Origin: UBA668 sp041918155
GTDB lineage: Bacteria > Actinomycetota > Acidimicrobiia > Acidimicrobiales > Ilumatobacteraceae
Reading direction: 5' to 3'
Length of the DNA stretch: 61,729 nt
NCBI GenBank assembly: GCA_041918155.1
Contig: JAYRWH010000037.1
Location: 1-61,729 of the forward strand
The stretch's first letter is position 1. Each line of letters starts with the position of its first letter. Positions 32,013-40,820 of this stretch are shown here, in pieces. The position numbers were made by a program, and so were the translations under genes. Below the pieces are notes generated by a model. It did no database searches and was not told the origin of the DNA. It saw nothing but the letters and a program-made list of their open reading frames with translations.

Positions 32013-33025
32013 AGCAGCCCTTCGAGTTCCCAGTAGTCGCGAGCCTTGCGCACCGCGCCGTGCCCGGGCCCGCCCGACGTGGAGGCCTCGAACGGTTCGC
32101 TCACCACGCCGACGAGTTCGCTCATGACTGCGGCCGAGGAGTGAGTGAGTGCACCGAGGTCGTAGCCGCCCTCCAGCATCACCAGCCGCCGGCCGGCGGG
32201 CACGAGGGCGAGGACCCGGCGGGTGAGCGGGCCGTAATCGCCCGCCGATAACCCGAGTTCGGTGATCGGGTCGTCGCGGTGGCCGTCGAACCCGGCCGAC
32301 ACCAGCACCCACGTGGGCGCGAAGCGGGCGGCGACGGGCGCCACCAGCTCGTCGAACGCGTAGAGGTAGACATCACCGGTGCACCCTGGCGGAAGCGGGA
32401 TGTTCAACGTCGTGCCCCGCGCGGCACCATCGCCGACCTCGATGTGGCGGCCCGTGCCCGGGTACAGCGGCCACTGGTGGAGGCTGACGAACAGCACCCG
32501 CGGGTCGTGGTAGAAGATCGCCTGCGTGCCGTTGCCGTGGTGCGCGTCGAAGTCGAACACCATCACCCGCTCGCCCTGCTCGGCGAGCGCGGCGGCGGCC
32601 ACGGCGACATTGTTGACGAAGCAGAAGCCCATCGACTCGCTCGCTGTCGCGTGATGGCCCGGGGGGCGCACGGCGCAGAACGCGGCGTCGGCCGTGCCCT
32701 GCTGCAGGGCCGCGATCGCGGTGAGGCCGGCGCCGGCCGCCAACGACGCGGCGCGCCACGAACCCTCACTGGCAAAGGTGTCGGCGTCGAGCCGACCACC
32801 TCCCGCGGCGCAGATGCCCTCGATGCGGTCGAGATAGTGCATCGGATGCACCCGTTCCAGGTCGGGCCGGCCTGCGGCCTGCGGCGCGAGCATCTCCACG
32901 GCCTCACCGAGGCCCGCCAGCTGCACCCCTTCCCAGACCGCGTTCAGCCGCTCCGGCCGCTCCGGATGGCGCGGACCGGCGAGGTGCTCCAGGTACGCGG
33001 CATGGGTGGTGAACAACACGGTCAC
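32009..33025 (-). CDS. Histone-deacetylase-superfamily deacylase (AcuC/APAH-like)
   Basis: 338 residues with all HDAC signatures: HPERPERLNAVWEG, RPPGHHATASESMGFCFVNN with the tandem His pair, FDFDAHHGNGTQ and SAGFDGHRDDP for the zinc ligands, and MLEGGYDL. It should remove acyl groups from small amines or proteins. The start GTG at 33025 follows a TAGCGT -10 box (33034-33039, minus strand) by 8 nt, so the mRNA is probably leaderless. It ends in a 4-base overlap with cca. A tandem repeat separates it from the divergent GNAT gene. Confidence 0.85.
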   Translation of the reverse strand: MTVLFTTHAAYLEHLAGPRHPERPERLNAVWEGVQLAGLGEAVEMLAPQAAGRPDLERVHPMHYLDRIEGICAAGGGRLDADTFASEGSWRAASLAAGAGLTAIAALQQGTADAAFCAVRPPGHHATASESMGFCFVNNVAVAAAALAEQGERVMVFDFDAHHGNGTQAIFYHDPRVLFVSLHQWPLYPGTGRHIEVGDGAARGTTLNIPLPPGCTGDVYLYAFDELVAPVAARFAPTWVLVSAGFDGHRDDPITELGLSAGDYGPLTRRVLALVPAGRRLVMLEGGYDLGALTHSSAAVMSELVGVVSEPFEASTSGGPGHGAVRKARDYWELEGLL

Positions 33026-33059
33026 GCCTCGCGACGCTATCGGGCGGCACCGTGCGCAG

Positions 33060-33092
33060 CCGTCCCGCAGCCGTCCCGCGGCCGTCCCGCAG
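33060..33092. repeat. Three 11-bp tandem repeats between two divergent promoters
   Basis: CCGTCCCGCAG, CCGTCCCGCGG and CCGTCCCGCAG follow without gaps (33060-33092). They fill the space between the leftward -10 (33034-33039, HDAC-like) and the rightward -10 TACCGT (33106-33111, GNAT), covering the expected -35 positions of both. A spacing of one helical turn suits a protein binding side by side. Confidence 0.75.
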
Positions 33093-33119
33093 TCGGGTCA
33101 CCCGCTACCGTTCATCGCG

Positions 33120-33878
33120 GTGATCCAGGTGGCCGATGCGCGCAACAGACCCCCGGCCCGACCCCGGGCACCGTTCCTCCTGCACGGAACGTCCACGACC
33201 TGCCGCGTCCAACGGTGGTCGTACCGCCCCGACACGGCCCACCTCGTGCTCTACCAGCAGCGGTCTCGGCCGTCGCCGACCGACCTCGCCGAGTGGTGCC
33301 AACGGCTCGCCGCGCTCGGCTACGTCCAGGTGCGCACCTCCGCAGTCGCCGGTGGCACCGCTTCCGCACTCGAGGCCGCCGGCTTCACGGTGATGCAGGA
33401 GTTGGTGCTGCTCGAACACACGAACGTACGCCGCGCGGCCACGGCCTTCACCGCCACCATGGACGTTCCCTCGACCAGCCGCTTGCTCGCCACCCAACGG
33501 CGGGCCGCGAGCCGGATCGACGACGCTGCGTTCGGCCGCGAGTGGGCACTCGACGATTTCGCCCTCCACGACGTGTGCGCGGCCACCCCGCGGTACCGCG
33601 CTCGGGCTGCCGGCGACCCGCTCGCCGGCTACGCGATCACCGGGCGCGATGGCCGCCAAGGGTTCCTGCAGCGCCTCGCAGTGCACCCCGAGGCGCAGCG
33701 CCACGGGCTCGGCCTCGCGCTCGTCGCCGACTCACTCACCTGGATGGCTCGCTGGCGCGTGGAGCGGGCATTGGTGAACACCCCCTCCGGCAACGAGGGT
33801 GCGTTGGCCCTCTACGAACGCGCTGGGTACCTCCGGCTGCCCGATGCGCTGAGCGTCTACGAGCGGAGCCTCGTGTGA
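33120..33878 (+). CDS. GNAT-family N-acetyltransferase
   Basis: 252 residues. The C-terminal half has GNAT features: GYAITGRDGRQGFLQRLAV, then HPEAQRHGLGLALVADSL (the acetyl-CoA loop R/Q-x-x-G-x-G/A) and VERALVNTPSGNEGALALYERAGY. The N-terminal half (TSTTCRVQRWSYRP..., RTSAVAGGTASALEAAGF) may be a degenerate second GNAT fold, as in tandem GNAT proteins. GTG at 33120 is 8 nt after TACCGT, favouring a leaderless transcript from this start; GTG at 33129 is the alternative. The stop overlaps the next gene (GTGA), so it heads a three-gene unit with the DUF6049 and DegV genes. Confidence 0.78.
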   Translation: MIQVADARNRPPARPRAPFLLHGTSTTCRVQRWSYRPDTAHLVLYQQRSRPSPTDLAEWCQRLAALGYVQVRTSAVAGGTASALEAAGFTVMQELVLLEHTNVRRAATAFTATMDVPSTSRLLATQRRAASRIDDAAFGREWALDDFALHDVCAATPRYRARAAGDPLAGYAITGRDGRQGFLQRLAVHPEAQRHGLGLALVADSLTWMARWRVERALVNTPSGNEGALALYERAGYLRLPDALSVYERSLV

Positions 33879-35989
33879 GACTTCGCCACATCACGCGCGC
33901 CGCCCGCGTCGTGACTGCCCTCACCACCGTCACCGTCGCTCTCGCCGCCGCCCCGGCCGGGGCCGCGCCGAGTGCCCCGGCCCGCGCATCGGACGTCCAG
34001 TTCGGCCTGGTGTCGCAGCAGTTCGATGTCGACCCGACGGGCGTGTTCGTCGTCGACCTCAGCCTGCCCGACGGAATCGCCCCCACCGAACTGGCTACCG
34101 CGATACTCGTCGTCACCGCGTACGGCCGGGTCACCGATCGCTCCGGGGTCACGAACGCGTTGTCGGGCGAGCTGCCGCGCGCCGTCGACAGCGTCGAGCT
34201 TCCCGTTGCCGGCATGCCAAGCAATGCCACCGCCGACATCGAAGTCGTGGTGCCGGTCGAGACCACCACCCGTACACCGGGAGCGCTCCAACTCACCCGC
34301 GCCGGGCTGTACCCGATCGTGATCGAGCTCACCGTCGACGGCGAGGTGTTCGCCGACCTCACCACGTTCCTGCACCGGATCCCCGGCCCGGAGGAGGTAG
34401 CCGAGCGTCCACTGCAGGTGGCCTTTGCGATGAGCACGTCCTCGCCGGTCGTGCTGGATGACGCCACCGATCCGGTGATCGACGAGGCCTCGATTGCCGA
34501 ACTCACTCATCTCGCCGACGTGCTCGAAGCCTCGCCACTACCGGTCGCCGTGCGCGTGCCGCCTGCGGTCGTGGCCGGCCTCGGGTTCGACGACGCCAGC
34601 GGCGGCGATCTCGCCGCACGCCTCACGGCCGTGCTCGACGGCGACGACCTGTTGTCGTCGCCATTGCTGCCACTCGACCCATCGGCCGCCGCGGCTGCGG
34701 GCCAGCAGAGCCTCTACACGCAGTGGCTGCGCGACGGCGAGGACGGGTTGGCCGCCATCGCCAGCGGCCCGGCCGTGCGGACGGTGACGCTGGTGGATCG
34801 CCCGATCAGCGCCGACGGGGGTGCCCTCGCCCGCGACATGGGCGCCAGGCTGTTCGTACTCACACCGGAGCTGTTCGCCGGATTGCTCGACTCGCCCGGC
34901 GCGTTCACGGACACCACCGGGCTCATCGACGTACGCGTCGCCGGCGGGGCGACGGTACCGGCCACCGTCGTGGACAGCGGGATCGCCGACATCCTCCAAC
35001 AGGGTGCCTCCGAGCCCGCGCTCACCGCCGTGGTGGTGGCCGCGGAGCTGCTCGCCGTGCGCGAGGGCCTCGACGCGGCCGGCGAGGATCCGTCGCGGCA
35101 CGGCATCACCATCGGCACCGCCACGCTCGGCCTGCCCGACACCGCAACCTTGGGCGCAGTCACCACCCTGCTCGCCACCATCGAGGGCATCACCCCCGTG
35201 CACCTCGACACCCTGGGGCGGGACACCGATCTGGTGGAGGGCACCAACGGCACGCCGATCACGGTCACCCTGCCCGATTCGGTGGAAGGCAGTATCGCCG
35301 AGCGCATGCAGCTCACCGCGTCGTTGGCCGAGGATGCTGCCAGCACGGGCAGCATGCTGCCCGAGGGCGCGTCCCGCCCGGCGGAGTGGGCACACCTCAT
35401 CGGCCGCCTCCCCAGCGACGGCCTCACCGACACACAGGTGGCCACCATCGCCGCCGGATTGCGTGCGGAGTTCTCCTCCATCCGCGCCGCGGTGCAGGTG
35501 CAGGTGCCGGCTGGCTTCAAGTTCACTCTCACCGGCCGCTCCTCGACGGTAAGGGTGAAGATTGGCAACAGCGGCACCACCCCGCTCACCGTGCAAGTTC
35601 GGCTCGGTTCACCCAAGCTGCTGTTCCCCGACGGCCCGCAGACGGTGGTGCTCGAACCGGGTCAGTTCACCGAAGTGCGGGTGCGGGTCGAGGCCCGCAC
35701 GAATGGCACGTCCGCCGTGACACTCGAGGTCTACACCGCCGACGGCGGGCTGCGCCTCGGCCCCCCAGTACCCCTCGCGGTGAGCGTCAACGCCCTCAGC
35801 GGCCTCGGCAATCTCGTCACCGGGGCCCTCGCGCTCGTACTGCTCACCTGGTGGATGCGCCATGTCCGCCAGAACCGCCGGAACCGCGCCAACACCACCG
35901 CGGCCGAACGGCATCCGGTCAATGGCACTCGCCCCGACGCTCCGGCGCTCTCGCCCGACGCGGAAGCGAGTACCCTGCCACCCTCGTGA
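33875..35989 (+). CDS. Secreted, membrane-anchored DUF6049-like protein
   Basis: 704 residues. A signal peptide is visible (VVTALTTVTVALAAAPAGAA) and one C-terminal transmembrane helix (LVTGALALVLLTWWM) followed by a basic cytoplasmic tail (RHVRQNRRNR). The extracellular part combines beta strands with a polysaccharide-deacetylase-like alternation (DVLEASPLPVAVRVPPAVV). It corresponds in position and build to mycobacterial Rv3909, near the origin. In mycobacteria the next gene is Rv3910 (murJ plus pseudokinase); here DegV follows and the kinase comes after it. The GTG start shares four bases with the previous stop, and the stop overlaps the degV start. The function is unknown, probably in the envelope. 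Confidence 0.7.
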   Translation: MRLRHITRAARVVTALTTVTVALAAAPAGAAPSAPARASDVQFGLVSQQFDVDPTGVFVVDLSLPDGIAPTELATAILVVTAYGRVTDRSGVTNALSGELPRAVDSVELPVAGMPSNATADIEVVVPVETTTRTPGALQLTRAGLYPIVIELTVDGEVFADLTTFLHRIPGPEEVAERPLQVAFAMSTSSPVVLDDATDPVIDEASIAELTHLADVLEASPLPVAVRVPPAVVAGLGFDDASGGDLAARLTAVLDGDDLLSSPLLPLDPSAAAAAGQQSLYTQWLRDGEDGLAAIASGPAVRTVTLVDRPISADGGALARDMGARLFVLTPELFAGLLDSPGAFTDTTGLIDVRVAGGATVPATVVDSGIADILQQGASEPALTAVVVAAELLAVREGLDAAGEDPSRHGITIGTATLGLPDTATLGAVTTLLATIEGITPVHLDTLGRDTDLVEGTNGTPITVTLPDSVEGSIAERMQLTASLAEDAASTGSMLPEGASRPAEWAHLIGRLPSDGLTDTQVATIAAGLRAEFSSIRAAVQVQVPAGFKFTLTGRSSTVRVKIGNSGTTPLTVQVRLGSPKLLFPDGPQTVVLEPGQFTEVRVRVEARTNGTSAVTLEVYTADGGLRLGPPVPLAVSVNALSGLGNLVTGALALVLLTWWMRHVRQNRRNRANTTAAERHPVNGTRPDAPALSPDAEASTLPPS

Positions 35990-36831
35990 GCACCAATCGC
36001 GTCCGTATCGTCACCGACTCAGCATGCGACCTGCCCCAGGCCGTGGCCGACGAGTTGGGAATCGAGATCGTTCCCCTCACCATCCGCATCGACGGCCACG
36101 AGTACGTCGACCGCGCCGACCTCACCCCGTCGGAGTTCTGGGCCAAGTGCAAGGCGTCGCCCACACTGCCCGAGACAGCCGCACCAGCACCCGGTCAGTT
36201 CGAGGCCGCGTACCGCAAGCTGGCCACCGAGGGCGCCACGAGCGTGGTGGCGATCAACCTCAGCGCCGCGCTCTCGGCCACGATGCAGTCGGCAGAGCTC
36301 GCCGCTCGTTCCGTGGCTGACGACTTCCGGGTCACCGTCGTCGACAGCCAGCAGGTCACCTGCGGCCTCGGCCTCATCGTGATGGACTGCGCTCGCCTCG
36401 CGCAGAGCGGCGCCGACCACGAGACGGTCGTGGCCCGGGCCACCGACCTGGCCTCACGCACCAAGGTGTGGGGCGCGCTCGACACGCTCGAGAACCTGAA
36501 GAAGGGCGGCCGCATCGGCGGGGCCAAGGCGCTGCTCGCCTCCGCGCTGGCGATCAAGCCGATCATCGAGGTGCGCGACGGCAAAGTGGAACAGGGCGGT
36601 AAGCAGCGTACGCGCAGCAAGGCCCTGGCGTTCATCGTCGACACCCTGGCTGCCGCCGGCACAATTGAGCACCTGATGGTGCTGCAGGCCGACTGCTCGG
36701 ACGTCGACGCGTTCGTGGCCATGCTGCGGCCCTACTGGAAGGGCGAGATCGTCGTCAGCGACATCGGCCCGGTCGTCGGCACCCACGCCGGCCGCGGCAC
36801 GCTCGGCATCGCCTTCTCCGTCAAGCGCTGA
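35986..36831 (+). CDS. DegV-family fatty-acid-binding protein
   Basis: 281 residues from GTG at 35986, a 4-base GTGA overlap with the preceding stop. It carries the family's first loop VRIVTDSACDLPQ, then IEIVPLTIRIDG, SFLS-like TSVVAINLSAALSATMQSAE, and WGALDTLENLKKGGRIGGAKALLAS, then KPIIEV and the final GTHAGRGTLGIAF. DegV/FakB proteins bind acyl chains and present them to a fatty acid kinase; FakA is not in this window. It is the last gene of the GNAT-DUF6049-DegV unit and is followed by a terminator. Confidence 0.88.
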   Translation: MSTNRVRIVTDSACDLPQAVADELGIEIVPLTIRIDGHEYVDRADLTPSEFWAKCKASPTLPETAAPAPGQFEAAYRKLATEGATSVVAINLSAALSATMQSAELAARSVADDFRVTVVDSQQVTCGLGLIVMDCARLAQSGADHETVVARATDLASRTKVWGALDTLENLKKGGRIGGAKALLASALAIKPIIEVRDGKVEQGGKQRTRSKALAFIVDTLAAAGTIEHLMVLQADCSDVDAFVAMLRPYWKGEIVVSDIGPVVGTHAGRGTLGIAFSVKR

Positions 36832-36859
36832 TCCACGCGGCGGACGATCAAGCCGATTT

Positions 36860-36877
36860 GCCCGGTGATTGCCGGGC
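36860..36877 (+). terminator. Terminator after the degV gene
   Basis: GCCCGG (36860-36865) pairs with CCGGGC (36872-36877) across a 6-nt loop and is followed by TTCGTGT. It separates the degV unit from the kinase gene. Confidence 0.5.
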
Positions 36878-36914
36878 TTCGTGTCGCGTGCCCAACTAAC
36901 GTCGAGCCTCGGAC

Positions 36915-38666
36915 ATGTCTGCCTCACCGCCCGGCGCGAACACTGCCTCGCTGCCCCCCGCGATCCTCGCCCAGCGCTACCGGCTGGAGCGACGTCTCGC
37001 GCAAGGAGGCATGGCCGAGGTGTGGCTCGGCACCGACCTGCTCCTCACGCGGCAGGTGGCCGTCAAGCTACTGAAACCAGCTCTCGCCGCGGACCCGGTG
37101 GTGGCCGAACGGTTCCGCCGCGAGGCCATCGCCGTGGCCCTGCTCAGTCACCCCAACATCGTCGCCGTGTACGACACGATCGAGGACGTCATCGGGGGCG
37201 AACACCGCCAGGCGGTGGTGATGCAGTTGATCAACGGCAAGAGCCTGCGGCAACTGCTCGACGAGCAGAAGCGATTGAGCCCCGACCTCACCATGCACAT
37301 CGGCCAGTGCGTCGCCGCCGCGCTCGAGTGCGCGCACAAGGCCAACCTCGTGCACCGCGACATCAAGCCCGGCAACATCCTCATCACCTCCGACGGCCGC
37401 GTGCTGCTCACCGACTTCGGCATCGCCAAGGGCCTGTACGGCAACGAGAACGACGACCTCACGAGCCCCAACGTGATGATGGGGACGGCCAAGTACCTCT
37501 CCCCCGAGCAGGTGCGGGGCCGCAAGCTCGACGGTCGCGCGGATCTCTACTCGCTCGGACTCGTGCTCTACGAATGCCTCGCCGGGCGGGTTCCCTTCCT
37601 CGGCGAGACCGATGCCGACACCGCGTTGGCGCGCCTCAACCGCGACCCAACCGACCTCTCCCGGCTGCGACCCACACTGCCCCATGGCCTGGCCCAGCTC
37701 ATCCACCGCCTGCTCGCCCGCCGCCCGGAGGACCGGTACGCGTCGGGCGAAGCGGTGCGCTCCGAGTTGCAGCGCATCGCCGCCCAGCCGCGCCGCGACT
37801 ACGACGAGACCGGGCCGCGCGACACCAGCCGTGGTGGGTCACGCGACGCCACACGCCAGCAGACACCGTCGCGGGGCCGCACTATGCCGGACCCACGGCC
37901 GGTCAGCGCCACCCGCACCCCTACGCCGGTCAGCGGCTACCAGCCCGTGCGCGCCGGTCGGCCGGCGGGAACCCCGGTACGCGTCGATCGCACGCCACCG
38001 GCCACCTCGCGCCCGCGGCAACGACCGAACCGCAAGTTCGAGCAGAGCAGCAAGCCCTCGCTGGTGGTGGTCGGCGGCCTACTGCTCATCGCGTTCGTCG
38101 TCGGCCTCGTCCTGTGGGTGACGATGAGCAACGACGGTGGCAAGCAAGGAAGTACCGCCACCACCACAGCCCTCCAGATCGCGGCCACGGCCGTTCCCGC
38201 GCAATCCACGATCCCGCCGGTTTCCGCGGCGGTGGCCCGCACCTTCGACCCGCCGCCGGGCGACGGCGAAGAGAACAACGATCTCGTCGTGAACGCCACG
38301 GACGGTGATCTCACCAGCGCATGGAAGACCGTCTGCTACGACGACCGCTACCTGGGCTCCAAGACGAACGGCGTCGGCCTTGTGCTCGACCTCGGCGCCG
38401 CGCACACCGGCACGTTCACGTTCAACGTCGGCAGCGCCCCGTACCAGGTGAAGGTGTTCGGCGCGCCCGACGGCACCGAGCCGGCGACCTACGACGGCTG
38501 GGGTAGCGCCGTCAAGAAGTTCTCCGGCGGCGATCCCGCCACCGAGTCGGTGACGTTCTCGACCCCGGTGCGGTACGTGCTCGTGTCGTTCAACGAACTC
38601 GCCCCCGACGCCAGCTGCACCGGCAACCGCTACCGCGGGGCCATCCAGGAAGTGTCCTTTTCCTGA
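36915..38666 (+). CDS. Membrane Ser/Thr protein kinase with an extracellular discoidin-like domain
   Basis: 583 residues. Kinase domain ~20-290: glycine loop LAQGGMAEVW, Lys51 in AVKLLKP, HRDIKPGN with the catalytic Asp at about 149, DFG at 167-169, and GTAKYLSPEQV in the activation loop, so it should be active. A disordered basic linker leads to one transmembrane helix (382-404). The ~175-residue outer part (NNDLVVNATDGDLTSAWKT ..., RYRGAIQEVSFS) resembles discoidin/carbohydrate-binding ectodomains. Mycobacterial Rv3910 has MurJ, a pseudokinase and such a domain; here an active kinase occupies the same place near sigM, trxB and cwlM, and no MurJ is present. It should link envelope state to cytoplasmic phosphorylation. 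Confidence 0.88.
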   Translation: MSASPPGANTASLPPAILAQRYRLERRLAQGGMAEVWLGTDLLLTRQVAVKLLKPALAADPVVAERFRREAIAVALLSHPNIVAVYDTIEDVIGGEHRQAVVMQLINGKSLRQLLDEQKRLSPDLTMHIGQCVAAALECAHKANLVHRDIKPGNILITSDGRVLLTDFGIAKGLYGNENDDLTSPNVMMGTAKYLSPEQVRGRKLDGRADLYSLGLVLYECLAGRVPFLGETDADTALARLNRDPTDLSRLRPTLPHGLAQLIHRLLARRPEDRYASGEAVRSELQRIAAQPRRDYDETGPRDTSRGGSRDATRQQTPSRGRTMPDPRPVSATRTPTPVSGYQPVRAGRPAGTPVRVDRTPPATSRPRQRPNRKFEQSSKPSLVVVGGLLLIAFVVGLVLWVTMSNDGGKQGSTATTTALQIAATAVPAQSTIPPVSAAVARTFDPPPGDGEENNDLVVNATDGDLTSAWKTVCYDDRYLGSKTNGVGLVLDLGAAHTGTFTFNVGSAPYQVKVFGAPDGTEPATYDGWGSAVKKFSGGDPATESVTFSTPVRYVLVSFNELAPDASCTGNRYRGAIQEVSFS

Positions 38667-38713
38667 CTCGGCGGCGCTCACGCGAGCAGCGCCCCGCGAA
38701 CTAGCCTCACCAC

Positions 38714-39382
38714 ATGCCTGCGCCGCTCGACGACCACGCGCTCGTGGCGGCAGCCCAAGGGGGCGACCGTGAGGCGCTGGATCGGTTGTTGCGCCGTCAC
38801 TACGACCGTATCCATGCCGTGTGCCGGCGGATCACGGGCAACGAGTCCGACGCCAACGACGCCGCCCAAGAGGCGCTGATTGCCGTCGTGCGCGGCCTGG
38901 CGCGTTTCGACGGGCGGTCCTCGTTCGCGACGTGGGTGTACCGCATCGCCACGAACGCCAGCCTTGACGAACTGCGCCGGCGCCGGCGCCGCCCGATTCC
39001 TGCCGGCCCCGACACTCGGCCGAACGGGCACGGTTCGGGCCCCGACGGCCCGGGATCTCACAGCGACATCGCCGACCGTCACCCCGACCTCAACGCTGAC
39101 GCCCCAGCTGATCGCCTCGCCGATCGGCTGGCGCTCGAGGCCGCCCTGCTCACCCTCCCCGAGGAGTTCCGTGTGCCGGTGGTGCTGCGCGACGTCGCCG
39201 ACCTCGAGTACGCCGAGATCGCGGAGGTGCTCCATGTTCCGATCGGTACCGTCAAGAGCCGCATCGCTCGCGGCCGCGGCCAACTCGCCGCGGCACTCTC
39301 CCGCACGGATTCGTACCCGTCCGGGAACCCGGACGACCTCTCGGAACGTCCAACGCGCACGACCGGACAGAGCCCCCGATGA
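38714..39382 (+). CDS. sigM: ECF sigma factor (SigM-like)
   Basis: 222 residues. Region 2: DRLLRRHYDRIHAVCRRITG, then DANDAAQEALIAVVRGL and SFATWVYRIATNASLDELRRR. A Gly/Asp linker leads to region 4: LLTLPEEFRVPVVLRDVADLEYAEIAEVLHVPIGTVKSRI. This is an ECF sigma of the SigM type by both sequence and neighbourhood (kinase, anti-sigma, trxB, trxA, cwlM-like). ATG at 38714 lies 6 nt after TAGCCT (38702-38707), so the mRNA is probably leaderless. The last four bases overlap the start of the anti-sigma gene (ATGA). Confidence 0.88.
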   Translation: MPAPLDDHALVAAAQGGDREALDRLLRRHYDRIHAVCRRITGNESDANDAAQEALIAVVRGLARFDGRSSFATWVYRIATNASLDELRRRRRRPIPAGPDTRPNGHGSGPDGPGSHSDIADRHPDLNADAPADRLADRLALEAALLTLPEEFRVPVVLRDVADLEYAEIAEVLHVPIGTVKSRIARGRGQLAAALSRTDSYPSGNPDDLSERPTRTTGQSPR

Positions 39383-40143
39383 CAGATCACCTGCACCCCG
39401 AACACGATGACACCGAGTTGATCGCCAGTGGATTCGTCGACGGCACCCTCACGGCCGACGAGGCAGCGCAGGTGGAAGCGTCGCCCGACACCGCCGCGCT
39501 GGCGGCGACGTTCGCCACCGTGCGCACGCTCTTGGGCGATGTCGCCCCGGCTCCCGCCGAGGCCCGCGACCGAGCATTGGCCGCCGCACTCGCGGCGTTC
39601 GACGAACGCGGCGCAGATGCTCCTGCTGAACGAGCGGCAGCCGTGGTGCACCTCGCCGACCGGCGCCGCTGGCCGGCCCGGGTGCTGGCTGCGGCCGCGG
39701 CCGTGGTGGTGCTCGGCGTGATCGGCGTGTCGGTGTTCCGTTCGCCGGACAACGACAAGAGTTCGGGCTCGATGGCCACCGACGCGGCCAGGTCGGTGCT
39801 GCCCGCCGGCGCCGACAGCGCGCCGGGCACCATGGGCGTGTTCAACGTCGCGGCCAGCCCGGCGATCGCGGTGCACTCGCCCGAGGAGTTGCTCGCGCTC
39901 GCCGAGGCCAAGGTGGCCCCCGCCGCCGGAAGCGCGCCGGCCACCACCGTCGTCAGTGGTCGTGTCGCGGCCGAGGACGCCAGCAGTGTTTCCCCCGCCT
40001 TGAGATGCCTCACCGACTCGCAGGTGTTCGTGGCCGACATCCTCTACAACGGTCGCCTCGCGATCGCCGCGCGCGATACGGTCACGGGTGTGACGCAGGC
40101 GATCGACGAGCAGTGCACGGTGCTCGCCGAGGCCGCGCCCTGA
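39379..40143 (+). CDS. Membrane anti-sigma factor for the adjacent ECF sigma
   Basis: 254 residues. The cytoplasmic N-terminal ~90 residues contain LIASGFVDGTLTADEAAQVEAS, the pattern of anti-sigma domains; no zinc-binding HxxxCxxC motif is present. One transmembrane helix lies near the middle (WPARVLAAAAAVVVLGVIGVSVF), and the remaining ~130 residues are extracytoplasmic, with a pair of cysteines (LRCLTDS, EQCTVL). It overlaps sigM by ATGA, so the two are made together. It should hold SigM until an envelope or redox signal arrives. Confidence 0.8.
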   Translation: MTDHLHPEHDDTELIASGFVDGTLTADEAAQVEASPDTAALAATFATVRTLLGDVAPAPAEARDRALAAALAAFDERGADAPAERAAAVVHLADRRRWPARVLAAAAAVVVLGVIGVSVFRSPDNDKSSGSMATDAARSVLPAGADSAPGTMGVFNVAASPAIAVHSPEELLALAEAKVAPAAGSAPATTVVSGRVAAEDASSVSPALRCLTDSQVFVADILYNGRLAIAARDTVTGVTQAIDEQCTVLAEAAP

Positions 40144-40150
40144 GGTAGCC

Positions 40151-40774
40151 GTGAAAGTTGCGTTGCTGTTGGCAACGATCGTCAGCGCCTCGCTCAACTG
40201 GGGCGGCCGCCTGCGTCGGGACGAGGGCCTGCAGTCCGCCACCAAGCCGCTGACCACCTTTCTCCTCATCCTCCTGGCGATCGCCGGCTCGGCCAATGGT
40301 GTGCAGACGTCGTTCGCCGTCGCCGCGTTGATGTTCTGCCTCATCGGCGATGTCGCGCTGATGCCGATGTTCGATCACTTCGTGGTCGGCCTCGGGGCAT
40401 TCCTGCTCGGCCACTTGGTGTTCATCGCCCTCTTCGCTCGCTATGGGCTCGATTCCCCCGCGCTGGGTGCGCTCGCGGTGGTCGCCGCCGGGCTGATGGC
40501 CGCCACGGTCGGGCGCCGCATCGTCGTCGGCGCGGCCGAACACGCCGAAGGGCTGCGCCTCCCCGTCACTGCCTACCTCACGGTGATCTGCGCGATGACC
40601 GTCGCCGGGTGGGCGACGGGCCGCTGGATCGTGGTGCTCGGCACCTTGTTGTTCGTGGTGAGCGACTCGATCCTCGGCTGGGAACGCTTCGTGCGCGCAC
40701 AGGCCTGGATGTCCCTGGCCGTGATGGTCACCTACCACGGTGCCATCGGGCTGCTCGCCCTCAGCCTCTGGTAG
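40151..40774 (+). CDS. YhhN/TMEM86-family membrane protein (putative lysoplasmalogenase)
   Basis: 207 residues with about seven to eight transmembrane helices. Diagnostic stretches are LQSATKPLTTFLLILLAIAG, the FCLIGDVALMPMFDHF loop (conserved Asp) and VVSDSILGWERFV. YhhN/TMEM86B hydrolyses lysoplasmalogen in animals; the bacterial role is unproven. GTG at 40151 lies 7 nt after the anti-sigma stop with GAGGTAG at the junction, so it is probably co-transcribed. Confidence 0.75.
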   Translation: MKVALLLATIVSASLNWGGRLRRDEGLQSATKPLTTFLLILLAIAGSANGVQTSFAVAALMFCLIGDVALMPMFDHFVVGLGAFLLGHLVFIALFARYGLDSPALGALAVVAAGLMAATVGRRIVVGAAEHAEGLRLPVTAYLTVICAMTVAGWATGRWIVVLGTLLFVVSDSILGWERFVRAQAWMSLAVMVTYHGAIGLLALSLW

Positions 40775-40820
40775 GCGCGCCCTGATCGTCAGTTGGGGCG
40801 GCCGGGGTAGGCTCCTGCTC

